Positions 1 through 6,511 of a stretch of DNA of 14,126 nucleotides are shown one piece after another. Both the position numbers and the translations under genes were made by a program. Within the stretch, counting starts at the first letter, position 1. Every line of letters begins with the position of its first letter. The stretch covers positions 1 through 14,126 of the forward strand of contig CALKHY010000187.1 of assembly GCA_937988795.1 (NCBI GenBank). Reading direction: 5' to 3'. The notes under the pieces are model-generated. The model ran no database searches. It had not been told where the DNA came from and saw nothing but the letters and a program-made list of their open reading frames with translations. This stretch comes from an uncultured Candidatus Saccharibacteria bacterium. Lineage in GTDB: Bacteria > Patescibacteriota > Saccharimonadia > Saccharimonadales > UBA4665.

Positions 1-16
1 GACGCTCTTCCGATCT
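1..16 (+). other. Sequencing adapter remnant (Illumina TruSeq)
   Basis: The first 16 bases, GACGCTCTTCCGATCT, are identical to the 3' end of the Illumina TruSeq universal adapter. This is residual library sequence at a contig end, not genomic DNA. Genomic sequence probably starts at position 17, inside miaA. Confidence 0.93.
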
Positions 17-403
17 GCCGACATGCCGGATCCGTTGCCTAATGTTTATCCCATAGGGATACGGCATGACACGCACGACTTAACCAAGCGCATCATGGAT
101 CGTATTGACCAAATGTGGGATCAGGGGCTCCCTGAAGAGGTCGAACGGCTCGTAGACACCTACGGCTGGGTAGGGCCGCTTAACAGGGCGATTGGCTACA
201 AAGAATTTAAGCCTGGCCCCGACGGCCAGAAACCGAATCCTGATGAAGTGCGCCGTGCTATTCTGGCTAACACGATTGGTTTAACAGCCTCGCAACAAAA
301 GCAACTTGACAACATGGGCCCTATACATTGGGCGGAGAGCCCCGAACACGCAGTCGAAATTGGACTAAGGGTGATCAATCAGTGGCGGACGAATGGCCAG
401 TAA
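17..403 (+). CDS. miaA: tRNA dimethylallyltransferase MiaA, C-terminal part
   Basis: MiaA transfers a dimethylallyl group to A37 of tRNAs that read codons starting with U. Only the C-terminal third is present; the P-loop half lies off the left edge. The frame is open from the window start, so the internal ATG at 23 is probably not the true start. Support comes from a PNVYPIGIR segment, a region resembling the family pattern R-x-D-x-M-x-x-x-G-L-x-x-E-V, and the AIGYKEF motif (ATG-based residues 57-63), which is typical of MiaA. The usual Q-x-T-W-F segment near the C-terminus is degenerate here, though an I-x-W follows it. The gene ends at TAA 401-403, about 120 bp before a bidirectional terminator-like palindrome. 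Identification is fairly sure; the divergent C-terminus is the main doubt. Confidence 0.75.
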   Translation, partial: ADMPDPLPNVYPIGIRHDTHDLTKRIMDRIDQMWDQGLPEEVERLVDTYGWVGPLNRAIGYKEFKPGPDGQKPNPDEVRRAILANTIGLTASQQKQLDNMGPIHWAESPEHAVEIGLRVINQWRTNGQ

Positions 404-521
404 GCAGCCCGAAAGCTTGTCGACTTGCTATAGCTGGACAGCATGTTCTGTGTAAACGGCTCGCCTGATGCTTGCATCCAAACCAGTGTCGCTTCGCGAG
501 GAGTACGATGCTCAAGGAAAG
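404..521. other. Unassigned spacer after miaA
   Basis: This stretch separates miaA from the palindrome. I see no convincing gene, promoter or tRNA in it. An open frame crosses it on the minus strand (379-753), but that frame also runs through the palindrome and the tRNA 3' end and is rejected as coding. It may be the 3' untranslated region of miaA or decayed sequence belonging to the tRNA-derived mosaic to its right. Confidence 0.4.
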
Positions 522-569
522 CACCAGATCTAAAACACCCATCCGCGGATGGGTGTTTTAGATCTGGTG
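522..569. terminator. Perfect 48-bp palindrome, likely bidirectional terminator
   Basis: Two 24-base arms with no spacer are exact reverse complements, centred between 545 and 546. The core has an A4 run, a CACCCATCCG/CGGATGGGTG stem and a T4 run, as expected of a factor-independent terminator working in both directions. It would end miaA on the plus strand and a tRNA-type transcript on the minus strand. The T run is short, so efficiency is uncertain. The outer part of the right arm overlaps a tRNA 3' end remnant, reading CACCA on the minus strand; by symmetry the left edge also reads CACCA on the plus strand. Confidence 0.6.
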
Positions 570-705
570 ACCTCACGGGGGGCGTGCTACGCACCTCCGC
601 TGCGGCGTGCTCGGAATAAATTCCTGCGCGCGTCCTCGCTCCGCGAACCCCGGTTGCCGCCGCTGCGCGGCTCCGCAACCGGGGTTCAAGTCTCCGAAAT
701 GACCA
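563..705. repeat. Mosaic of degenerate tRNA-Glu 3'-half copies
   Basis: Bases 563-580 (TCTGGTGACCTCACGGGG) exactly repeat 740-757, the 3' end of the real tRNA-Glu gene. Bases 644-659 (CGAACCCCGGTTGCCG) exactly repeat 761-776, its T arm and variable region. In the tRNA these blocks are 3 bp apart; here a GC-rich 63-bp segment (581-643) sits between them, which would fall within the T loop. Bases 675-705 hold a further, diverged copy in the opposite orientation, with several substitutions and a 2-base deletion, ending in ACCA. No anticodon arm or 5' half accompanies any copy, so none is a functional tRNA. It may be a tRNA-derived repeat element or the residue of duplicated tRNA genes. Confidence 0.65.
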
Positions 706-745
706 GAGAAAAACGCCCACCGCGAGGTGAGCGTTTTTCTCTGGT
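702..745 (-). terminator. Terminator hairpin of the tRNA-Glu gene
   Basis: Arms 702-716 and 731-745 are perfect 15-bp reverse complements. After one C/A mismatch the stem continues for four pairs (718-721 with 726-729) and closes on a four-base loop. On the minus strand a T5 run follows the GC stem immediately after the tRNA 3' end, as expected for a factor-independent terminator. The stem includes the ACCA end of the tRNA gene and, on the other side, the ACCA of a degenerate tRNA copy. It may therefore act in both directions. Confidence 0.7.
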
Positions 746-816
746 GACCTCACGGGGACTCGAACCCCGGTTGCCGGGCTGAGAACCCGGTGTCCTAACC
801 GCTAGACGATGAGGCC
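742..816 (-). tRNA. tRNA-Glu (anticodon CTC)
   Basis: On the minus strand the acceptor stem is GGCCTCA (816-810) with TGAGGTC, a complete 7-bp stem with one G-U pair. The D-arm region reads GTCTAGCGGTTAGGAC. The anticodon stem CCGGG/CCCGG encloses TTCTCAG, giving anticodon CTC for Glu codon GAG. The T arm has GGTTCGAGTCC. The discriminator A is followed by an encoded CCA (742-744). A consensus-like promoter lies upstream and a terminator hairpin begins at the CCA. Confidence 0.95.
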
Positions 817-847
817 AACCTTAGCGTATGTAGCAATCTACTCAACA

Positions 848-876
848 ATCATACCACAACAGAGGTAATTACTCAA
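848..876 (-). promoter_or_regulatory. Promoter of tRNA-Glu
   Basis: On the minus strand there is a -35 TTGAGT (876-871), a 17-base spacer and a -10 TATGAT (853-848). Transcription would start near 841, leaving a leader of about 25 bases before the mature tRNA 5' end at 816. The same pair of hexamers with the same spacing occurs before the small membrane protein gene at 5012. Confidence 0.75.
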
Positions 877-920
877 GCAGATCGGGCATAAAAAATCTCC
901 AAAAAGCACAAGCGTTACCG

Positions 921-926
921 TATACT
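921..926 (+). promoter_or_regulatory. Putative -10 element of the histidine kinase gene
   Basis: TATACT lies 11 bases before the kinase ATG at 938, so the mRNA would have a leader of only about 4-5 bases. I see no good -35 at the expected distance and no Shine-Dalgarno sequence just before the ATG, which fits near-leaderless expression. Confidence 0.45.
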
Positions 927-937
927 GGAAACGTACC

Positions 938-2452
938 ATGAATAACTCTGGCCGTGTGTTGGCAAAGGTTGGGTACTATCTGTTATTGGCGATAACAGTA
1001 GTGTTTGGCGTGGCCGTGCTCGGCGGCGTTATTGCTGCGCGCTTCGTGCCGGGCGTTGCCAAAGTAACAGAAAAACTAGACATGGCAATCGTAAGCGGCA
1101 CCCTGGCGGCCATGCTGCTAGCATACGTCGCCAGCATATTCTTGATACGGCGGCGTTATAACGCGGCAAGCAGTTCAGAGATAAGCAAGCTTGCCGGCGC
1201 GCTGCGTAGCAAGGACGAACAGGCTGCTATCCTGATCCAATCCATCGCCGACGGCGTGATCGTCACCGACACCGAGGGCAAAATCAACCTCATGAACCGC
1301 GCTGCCGCCAACATGACCGGCTGGACGGTCGAAGAGGCAATAAATATCAATGTTGAACAGGTCTTCAAGGTTGCCAAAGAGAACGGGGAAGAGATCCCGA
1401 AAGAAGAGTATCCATTTACGGCAGTCCTCGCCCACAAAGCATTTTTTAACCAGGTGTTACAGCTCAACTCGCGCGACGGCAGCCGCAAACGGATTATCTC
1501 GCTCGTGATATCGCCGGTGGTCACGCCTACCGGGGAAGTGTTCGGCGCCGTGGCGGTCTTACGTGACATTAGCGAACAGCGCGAGGCCGAGCGGCAGCGC
1601 GCCGAGTTCGTTTCGACCGCCAGCCACGAGATGCGCACACCTGTAGCGGCAATCGAGGGCTACCTAGCGCTGGCACTGAACGAAAAAGTCAGCACCATCG
1701 ACTCGCGCGCCCGCGGCTACTTGGAAAAGGCCTACGCCAGCACCAAACACCTTGGCAAACTCTTCCAGGATCTGCTTACAACCACCAAGGCTGAGGACGG
1801 CCGCCTCTCTAACCACCCCGTCGTAGTCGAAATGGGTGCCTTCCTCGAGCAGCTGACCGAAGACCTCAAGTTCACCGCCACAAAGAAGGGGCTGAACAGC
1901 GAGTTCATCGTCGGCAGCAGCGGCTCCATCGATGCCACTACCAGGGAAGAGACGAGTATCAAGGTGGTACGCCCGCTGTACTACGTGCACGTCGACCCTG
2001 ATCGCATACGCGAAGTCATCACCAACCTCTTTGACAACGCCGTCAAATACACGCAGCAGGGCAAGATTACCATCGGCCTTACCGGTAACGACGAAGTCGT
2101 CCAGATATTTGTCCGCGACACTGGCGCCGGCATTCCGCCTGAGCACGTGCCGCACCTGTTCCAAAAGTTTTACCGCGTCGACAACTCCGCCACACGCACC
2201 ATCGGCGGCACCGGCCTCGGCCTGTTCATTTGCCGCAAGATTATCGAGCTCTACAACGGCCGCATATGGGTTGTGAGTGAGCTAGGCAAGGGGAGCACTT
2301 TCTACATCAACCTGCCGCGGCTTAGCACGCAGAAAGCCCAGGAACTCGCCCAAGCCCAGGCCGCAGCTGACGCCAAGAAGCCCCAGGAAGACACTGCAGC
2401 CGCTCAGCCAGCCGCTCAGACGGCGACAACCGCCCAGACGCAATCACAATAA
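938..2452 (+). CDS. Membrane sensor histidine kinase with PAS domain
   Basis: This 504-residue protein should autophosphorylate on a histidine in response to a signal and pass the phosphate to a response regulator, most likely the one encoded 71 bp downstream. Two hydrophobic segments (about 12-36 and 49-70) anchor it in the membrane with almost no external loop. A PAS domain (about 95-212) follows. The dimerisation/phosphoacceptor domain has SHEMRTP with phosphoacceptor His230. The ATPase domain shows the N box (N363, N367), DTGAGIP (394-400), an F box near LFQKFYR and GGTGLGL (423-429). The layout resembles PhoR/VicK kinases without a clear HAMP domain. The last 40 or so residues are rich in Ala and Gln and look disordered. 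The small external loop suggests sensing within the membrane or through the cytoplasmic PAS; the signal cannot be told from sequence. Confidence 0.93.
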   Translation: MNNSGRVLAKVGYYLLLAITVVFGVAVLGGVIAARFVPGVAKVTEKLDMAIVSGTLAAMLLAYVASIFLIRRRYNAASSSEISKLAGALRSKDEQAAILIQSIADGVIVTDTEGKINLMNRAAANMTGWTVEEAININVEQVFKVAKENGEEIPKEEYPFTAVLAHKAFFNQVLQLNSRDGSRKRIISLVISPVVTPTGEVFGAVAVLRDISEQREAERQRAEFVSTASHEMRTPVAAIEGYLALALNEKVSTIDSRARGYLEKAYASTKHLGKLFQDLLTTTKAEDGRLSNHPVVVEMGAFLEQLTEDLKFTATKKGLNSEFIVGSSGSIDATTREETSIKVVRPLYYVHVDPDRIREVITNLFDNAVKYTQQGKITIGLTGNDEVVQIFVRDTGAGIPPEHVPHLFQKFYRVDNSATRTIGGTGLGLFICRKIIELYNGRIWVVSELGKGSTFYINLPRLSTQKAQELAQAQAAADAKKPQEDTAAAQPAAQTATTAQTQSQ

Positions 2453-2475
2453 ATATCGCAACTAATTGTAGACAT

Positions 2476-2520
2476 GGTACAATGGAAGAAACATAAGGTT
2501 TTTAAACAGTACATCGAGGG
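2476..2520 (+). promoter_or_regulatory. Putative extended -10 promoter and RBS of the response regulator
   Basis: TACAAT (2478-2483) has a good -10 shape but no matching -35; the bases just before it (ATGG) resemble an extended -10 only loosely. A GAGGG ribosome binding site (2516-2520) precedes the ATG at 2524. The regulator may thus be made both from its own promoter and by readthrough from the kinase gene. Confidence 0.4.
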
Positions 2521-2523
2521 TAT

Positions 2524-3981
2524 ATGGCAAAAATCCTTTTAGTCGAAGACGACAACAATCTACGCGAAATCTATGAAGCGCGCCTGCAGGCTGAGGGGTA
2601 CGAAATTGTGACCGCTCCGGATGGCGAAACCGCGCTTGTTGTCGCCAAAAAAGAATTGCCAGACCTCGTGATTTCGGATGTCATGATGCCCCGGATTAGC
2701 GGCTTTGAGATGCTGGACATCCTCCGCAACACCGAAGGTCTCAAGCACACCAAAGTCATCATGCTGACCGCCCTAGGGCAGGCCGAGGACAAAACGCGCG
2801 CCGACACCTTGGGCGCCGACAAGTACCTGGTCAAGTCGCAGGTAACACTGGAAGACATTGTGAAAGCCGCCAAAGAATTGTTAGGCGACGAAGTGCCAGC
2901 TCCGGCCGCAGAACCTGCCAATACCCCGGATCCGATGGCGACCACCACGCAACCGGCCACAGAGCCCGCCGCAGCTCCAGACCCGGCAGTTACCACAACG
3001 ACGACCGATCCGGCAGCCGCGCCACCGACATCTGCAATGCCAACAACACCAACTGAACCGACACCAGCTGTCCAGGCAGCCCCAGACCCAATGACAACTA
3101 TGCCCGCTACCACTCCGCAACCACCGGCAGCAGCCCCCGCTACGCCTGATCCAGCACCCCAAACCGATTCAACAGTAACACCTGCTGCTGATCCAGCCCC
3201 GGCTGCACAGCCCACATTCATGCAACCGACGTCGGCAGTACCTGCGCCTGACCCGGTCGCTCCGCCGGCAGCTCCAACAGCCCTGGATCTGACCACGCCA
3301 GCGGCCGCCACGGCTGACACGCCCGCGGCTGCACCAACCACCGATCCGCCAGCTGCACAAACGCCGGCGACCCCGGATCTCGCATCAACGTTTACTGCCC
3401 CAGCATCGGCAACTGCATCAATGCCAGCGGCAACACCGTCGTCAGATTCAGTAGCTGATATGGCAGCGCCTGCCGCTGAAGAACCTGCACCAGACATGCC
3501 AGACACCAACGAAGCCCCGGCCGCCACAAGCACAGACACGCAAGTTATGACCGAAGCCATTAACGAACTCATAAAAGGAACGCAGGGCGATACAGCAACC
3601 AACGCTCCGGCCGCTGCACCGGCAACACCGGCCCAGGAGACGCCCGTACCATCAGACCCGCCAGCAGACCAACCGGCAGCCGACAGCCCAGTCGACAATT
3701 CGTCTTCGGGCGCTGCCGACACCGACGATGCCGGCGACAACACCGATCCGCGCACCAAGAAGGTCATTCAGCCGCTCGATTCGAGCAGCACCTCGGCGCC
3801 GGTCGACCTCAATGAACTTATCGCTAAGGAAGGCCACGTGCTAGACACGGTATCGCCGCAAGAAAATACCTTGCCGAACCATCCCGGCACCGTTATCACG
3901 CCCACCAACACAGGCAGCACACCCGGCCAAACACCTCCCGACACAATGTCAACTAGCGACCACAGTCGGATCGCCCTCTAA
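2524..3981 (+). CDS. Response regulator receiver with long Ala/Pro/Thr-rich tail
   Basis: Residues 1-122 form a CheY-like receiver: acidic pair D9/D10, phosphoacceptor D52 in LVISDVMMP, switch T82 and invariant K104. The partner is probably the kinase just upstream. The remaining 360 residues contain no recognisable DNA-binding or enzymatic domain. They are dominated by Ala, Pro, Thr and Asp, with recurring PDP units (for example APDP and TPDPM). Two short hydrophobic segments stand out in this region: TEAINELIKG (343-352) and VDLNELIAKEG (starting near 427), which share NELI and could be docking helices. Family members usually end after the receiver or carry a winged-helix domain, so the output here is unclear. 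It may act through protein contacts. The tail has no signal peptide and is probably cytoplasmic. A large open frame on the opposite strand (2571-3767) is a shadow of this biased composition. Confidence 0.88.
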   Translation: MAKILLVEDDNNLREIYEARLQAEGYEIVTAPDGETALVVAKKELPDLVISDVMMPRISGFEMLDILRNTEGLKHTKVIMLTALGQAEDKTRADTLGADKYLVKSQVTLEDIVKAAKELLGDEVPAPAAEPANTPDPMATTTQPATEPAAAPDPAVTTTTTDPAAAPPTSAMPTTPTEPTPAVQAAPDPMTTMPATTPQPPAAAPATPDPAPQTDSTVTPAADPAPAAQPTFMQPTSAVPAPDPVAPPAAPTALDLTTPAAATADTPAAAPTTDPPAAQTPATPDLASTFTAPASATASMPAATPSSDSVADMAAPAAEEPAPDMPDTNEAPAATSTDTQVMTEAINELIKGTQGDTATNAPAAAPATPAQETPVPSDPPADQPAADSPVDNSSSGAADTDDAGDNTDPRTKKVIQPLDSSSTSAPVDLNELIAKEGHVLDTVSPQENTLPNHPGTVITPTNTGSTPGQTPPDTMSTSDHSRIAL

Positions 3982-4044
3982 CAAGCATCACCAGAAGCCG
4001 CGGCCAATACCGCAGCAAATACCCACTAAACATATCTGACATCT

Positions 4045-4743
4045 ATGAGGATCAACAAATACGTCGCCCAAGCCACCGGCCTGTCCCGCCGCGCTGCGGA
4101 CAAGGTGATTGATGAGGGCAGGGTGAACGTTAACGGCGTTACTGCTGTCCGCGGGCAAGATGTTGCCAAATTCGACCGCGTCACCCTTGACGGGCACGAG
4201 ATCAAGGCAGCCGACAAAATAACGACCATCATGCTCAATAAGCCTGTAGGGTACGTCGTAAGCCGCAACGGGCAGGGCAGCAAAACCATCTACGACCTGC
4301 TGCCCGCCAGATACCACCACCTCAAACCGGTTGGCCGGCTCGACAAAGATTCAAGCGGCCTGTTGCTACTCACCAACGACGGCGACTTGGCACAGGAGCT
4401 CACACACCCCAAATACGAAAAAACCAAGGTGTACGAGGTCGAATTGGACCGCCCGCTCACGCCCGAGGCCCTACACAAGCTACAAAGCGGCGTGCGGCTC
4501 GAAGACGGCATGAGTCACCTCGATGTCCACCGCCTGCTCCTAGGCAGCTCCATCGACCCCAAAAACCTCTCCAACAAAATCTACCGCGTCCAAATGCACG
4601 AAGGCCGCAACCGCCAAATCCGCCGCACCTTCGCCGCCCTTGGCTACAAAGTAACCCGCCTCCACCGCACGCATTTTGGCGATTATAAACTCAACGATAT
4701 TCCACAAGGAAAATTTGTTTTAGTTCAGGGTTTAGGACAATAG
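4045..4743 (+). CDS. Pseudouridine synthase, RsuA/RluB/E/F family
   Basis: The enzyme converts uridine to pseudouridine in ribosomal RNA. An N-terminal S4 RNA-binding domain (about 1-48, MRINKYVAQATGLSRRAAD then VNVNGV) precedes the catalytic domain. The family motif is GRLDKDSSGLLLLTNDGDLA, with catalytic Asp100. The C-terminal EGRNRQIRRTFAALGY (186-201) is the other family hallmark. Length, 232 residues, is normal. Specificity for 16S (RsuA) or 23S (RluB) positions cannot be decided by eye, so no symbol is given. There is no strong ribosome binding site before the ATG. The gene follows the response regulator by 63 bp and its last 19 bp overlap the 3' end of a convergent gene. Confidence 0.92.
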   Translation: MRINKYVAQATGLSRRAADKVIDEGRVNVNGVTAVRGQDVAKFDRVTLDGHEIKAADKITTIMLNKPVGYVVSRNGQGSKTIYDLLPARYHHLKPVGRLDKDSSGLLLLTNDGDLAQELTHPKYEKTKVYEVELDRPLTPEALHKLQSGVRLEDGMSHLDVHRLLLGSSIDPKNLSNKIYRVQMHEGRNRQIRRTFAALGYKVTRLHRTHFGDYKLNDIPQGKFVLVQGLGQ

Positions 4744-5012
4744 TCCGTGGCCTTCGCGCAAGCAATACTTGCTATCTGCTGCCGAATAATTTCATCTATA
4801 GTTGGCGACATTTCTGGTGTAGCAACACCGGACGGCGACGGTGTTGGCGTTACTACTACTGTGGACGGCGTGGTTTCTGGCGGTGTCGTAGGTTCGTCAG
4901 GAATCCCATCCATGTAAACCTTCGCCACCACTCCAAGTACGACTAGGAAGAGGGTAGCACCCACAAATCCACCGTAACCATCTGCACTAGTCTCGCCACT
5001 CCGTTTTGACAT
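4725..5012 (-). CDS. Small single-pass membrane protein with Pro/Thr linker and Cys pair
   Basis: This 95-residue protein is not one I recognise. Residues about 15-33 form one hydrophobic segment after a short polar, basic N-terminus. A Pro/Thr/Ser-rich stretch (38-70) follows, then a short predicted helix (71-82) and a C-terminal tail with C85 and C92. If the C-terminus is outside, the two cysteines could form a disulfide or bind a partner. Coding is supported by a strong ribosome binding site (AGAGGAG, 7 bases before the ATG) and a good promoter (5047-5075). The stop codon lies inside the end of the convergent pseudouridine synthase gene. A role cannot be assigned; the layout resembles a small surface-anchored protein. 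Confidence 0.72.
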   Translation of the reverse strand: MSKRSGETSADGYGGFVGATLFLVVLGVVAKVYMDGIPDEPTTPPETTPSTVVVTPTPSPSGVATPEMSPTIDEIIRQQIASIACAKATDYCPKP

Positions 5013-5029
5013 ATGACAACTCCTCTAAA

Positions 5030-5053
5030 TTTATATCATAATTTATATCATAA
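5030..5053. repeat. Tandem pair of 12-bp repeats
   Basis: TTTATATCATAA occurs twice back to back (5030-5041 and 5042-5053). The pair covers the -10 and start region of the minus-strand small membrane protein gene and duplicates its TATGAT -10 hexamer. It could be an operator, a doubled -10, or simply an AT-rich duplication. Confidence 0.8.
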
Positions 5054-5075
5054 CATTTTTATTATATAAACTCAA
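5047..5075 (-). promoter_or_regulatory. Promoter of the small membrane protein gene
   Basis: On the minus strand a -35 TTGAGT (5075-5070), a 17-base spacer and a -10 TATGAT (5052-5047) precede the gene, followed by AGAGGAG. The hexamers and spacing are the same as in the tRNA-Glu promoter. The region also carries the divergent der promoter about 50 bp away. Confidence 0.7.
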
Positions 5076-5101
5076 TAAATGACATTACTTAGACAAATAA
5101 A

Positions 5102-5110
5102 TGTTATAAT
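5102..5110 (+). promoter_or_regulatory. Extended -10 promoter of der
   Basis: TGTTATAAT is an extended -10 with a perfect TATAAT hexamer (5105-5110). Only 7 bases separate it from the ATG at 5118, so the transcript should start at or right next to the start codon and be leaderless. No clear -35 is present. This argues for 5118 rather than the earlier in-frame ATG at 5079, which lies upstream of the -10. Confidence 0.7.
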
Positions 5111-5117
5111 TAACACA

Positions 5118-6482
5118 ATGAGCTCCAAAAAGATTCCTATTGTCGCCATCGTTGGACGGGCCAATGTTGGCAAGTCCAGCTTGTTTAACGCCATCCTTGA
5201 TCGGCGCGAGGCGATTGTAGCCAAAGAGGCGGGCACGACGCGCGACAGCATCATGGCCAAGGCGTCATGGAACGGCCAGGACTTTTGGATAGTCGACACT
5301 GCGGGGGTTAAGGACGCCGAGGATGAGTTTGAATTCACCATCCAGGAGCAAATCCAGCAGGCGACCGAATCGGCTGATGTCATCTGGGTGGTTGTAGAGG
5401 CCAACATTCCGATTACCGAAGATGACCGCCGCGTGGCTAAAATGGCGCTCAAAAGCCGCAAGCCGGTATTTTTGGTCATCAACAAGATCGACCGCGCCAA
5501 AGGCGCCGACCTCAAGGCCTTTGAGCGGCTGGGCATCAAGCCCATCATTCACGTATCGGCCGTGCAGCGCCGCGGCATTGACGACCTATTGGACGAGCTA
5601 ACGGCGCAAATCCCGAAGGCACGGCTCAAGGTTGACCCCAACCGCCTGCACATCGCCATCTTGGGCCGTCCAAATGTCGGCAAATCCGCCCTGTTTAACA
5701 CCTTGGCCAAGAAGCAGCAGGCTATCGTAGCCGACCGCGCCGGTACCACGCGCGACATCAACCGCGCCGTGGTCCGCTACGAGGGCCGGGAAGTTGAGAT
5801 TATGGACACCGCCGGCATCCGCCGCCCGGGCAAGATCGGGCAGGGGATCGAGCACTTTAGTGTTATCCGTTCGCTGTCAGCCATCGAACAGGCCGATGTT
5901 TGTCTGCTCCTGATGGACGTAAACGAGCTGAACGTCGCACTCGACCAAAAAATCGCCGGCATGATTAAAGAAGCGGGCAAGGGGCTTATCCTCGTTGTCA
6001 GCAAATGGGACATTGCCGAAGAAAAGACCGCCTTCACACGCGACCAGATCGCCCCGCAAATAGCCGCCACCTACGACTTCGTGCCGTGGGCGCCGCTTAT
6101 CTTTACCAGCAGCATCACCGGCCAGAACGTCACTAAAATCTTCGACCTGGCCAACGAAATCGACCAACGCCGCAAACAGCGCATCCCCACGGCCGAGCTC
6201 AACCGCTGGCTGCGCGAAGCCGTAGACAAACACCCGCCCGCCGGCCTCAAAAACCGCGCCCCCAAACTCAACTACATAGTGCAAGAAACCGACAACCCCA
6301 CGCCAGCCTTCAAAGTCTTTGGCGCGCACACCAAATTCCTGCACTGGAGCTACCGCCGCTACCTGGAGCGCGAACTCCGCGAACGCTGGCCGTTTGAGGG
6401 CACTCCAGTTCAATTCTGGTTCTTTGAAAAACACGAAACCCACCCCCACGGCGTTAGCCCCACTAAACCAGCTCGCAAATAA
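5118..6482 (+). CDS. der: Ribosome-assembly GTPase Der (EngA)
   Basis: Der is an essential GTPase with tandem G domains that acts in 50S ribosomal subunit assembly. From the ATG at 5118 the protein has 454 residues, normal for the family. The first G domain has P-loop GRANVGKS (13-20), DTAG (D60) and NKID; the second has GRPNVGKS (183-190), DTAG and SKWD. A C-terminal KH-like domain (from about 350) binds rRNA. Ala15 replaces the usual proline of the first P-loop, a mild variant. An ATG at 5079 would add 13 residues that do not resemble Der and would place the start upstream of the likely promoter, so I prefer 5118. There is no Shine-Dalgarno sequence, in keeping with leaderless translation. 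Confidence 0.95.
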   Translation: MSSKKIPIVAIVGRANVGKSSLFNAILDRREAIVAKEAGTTRDSIMAKASWNGQDFWIVDTAGVKDAEDEFEFTIQEQIQQATESADVIWVVVEANIPITEDDRRVAKMALKSRKPVFLVINKIDRAKGADLKAFERLGIKPIIHVSAVQRRGIDDLLDELTAQIPKARLKVDPNRLHIAILGRPNVGKSALFNTLAKKQQAIVADRAGTTRDINRAVVRYEGREVEIMDTAGIRRPGKIGQGIEHFSVIRSLSAIEQADVCLLLMDVNELNVALDQKIAGMIKEAGKGLILVVSKWDIAEEKTAFTRDQIAPQIAATYDFVPWAPLIFTSSITGQNVTKIFDLANEIDQRRKQRIPTAELNRWLREAVDKHPPAGLKNRAPKLNYIVQETDNPTPAFKVFGAHTKFLHWSYRRYLERELRERWPFEGTPVQFWFFEKHETHPHGVSPTKPARK

Positions 6483-6495
6483 ACAGCTAGCCATA

Positions 6496-6504
6496 TGATA
6501 TACT
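6496..6504 (+). promoter_or_regulatory. Extended -10 promoter of the deoxyribosyltransferase-like gene
   Basis: TGATATACT is an extended -10 (hexamer TATACT, 6499-6504) just after der. As at der, exactly 7 bases separate it from the ATG (6512), implying a leaderless transcript. No Shine-Dalgarno sequence is present. Confidence 0.6.
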
Positions 6505-6511
6505 TCTGCCT

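Noticed and set aside
412..425. Adjacent HindIII- and SalI-like sites suggesting a cloning vector
   Set aside because: Two overlapping hexamers can arise by chance, and no other vector sequence is present; only the adapter at 1-16 is artificial.
379..753. Minus-strand open frame of 124 codons across the tRNA mosaic
   Set aside because: It reads through the tRNA 3' end, both terminator hairpins and GC-rich repeats, and it has no plausible ribosome binding site or family motif. Open by base composition.
826..842. GTAG-CAAT-CTAC inverted repeat, similar in size to a Cas12a repeat stem
   Set aside because: Cas12a repeats have CTAC before GTAG; here the order is reversed on both strands, there is only one copy, and it lies in the tRNA-Glu leader.
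2571..3767. Minus-strand open frame of 398 codons opposite the response regulator
   Set aside because: The translation is almost only Gly, Ala, Val and Ser, the mirror of the Ala/Pro/Thr-rich tail. It is a compositional shadow.
5877..6494. Minus-strand open frame of 205 codons opposite der
   Set aside because: It lies wholly over the well-supported der gene, in a GC-rich frame, with no motif and no start signals.
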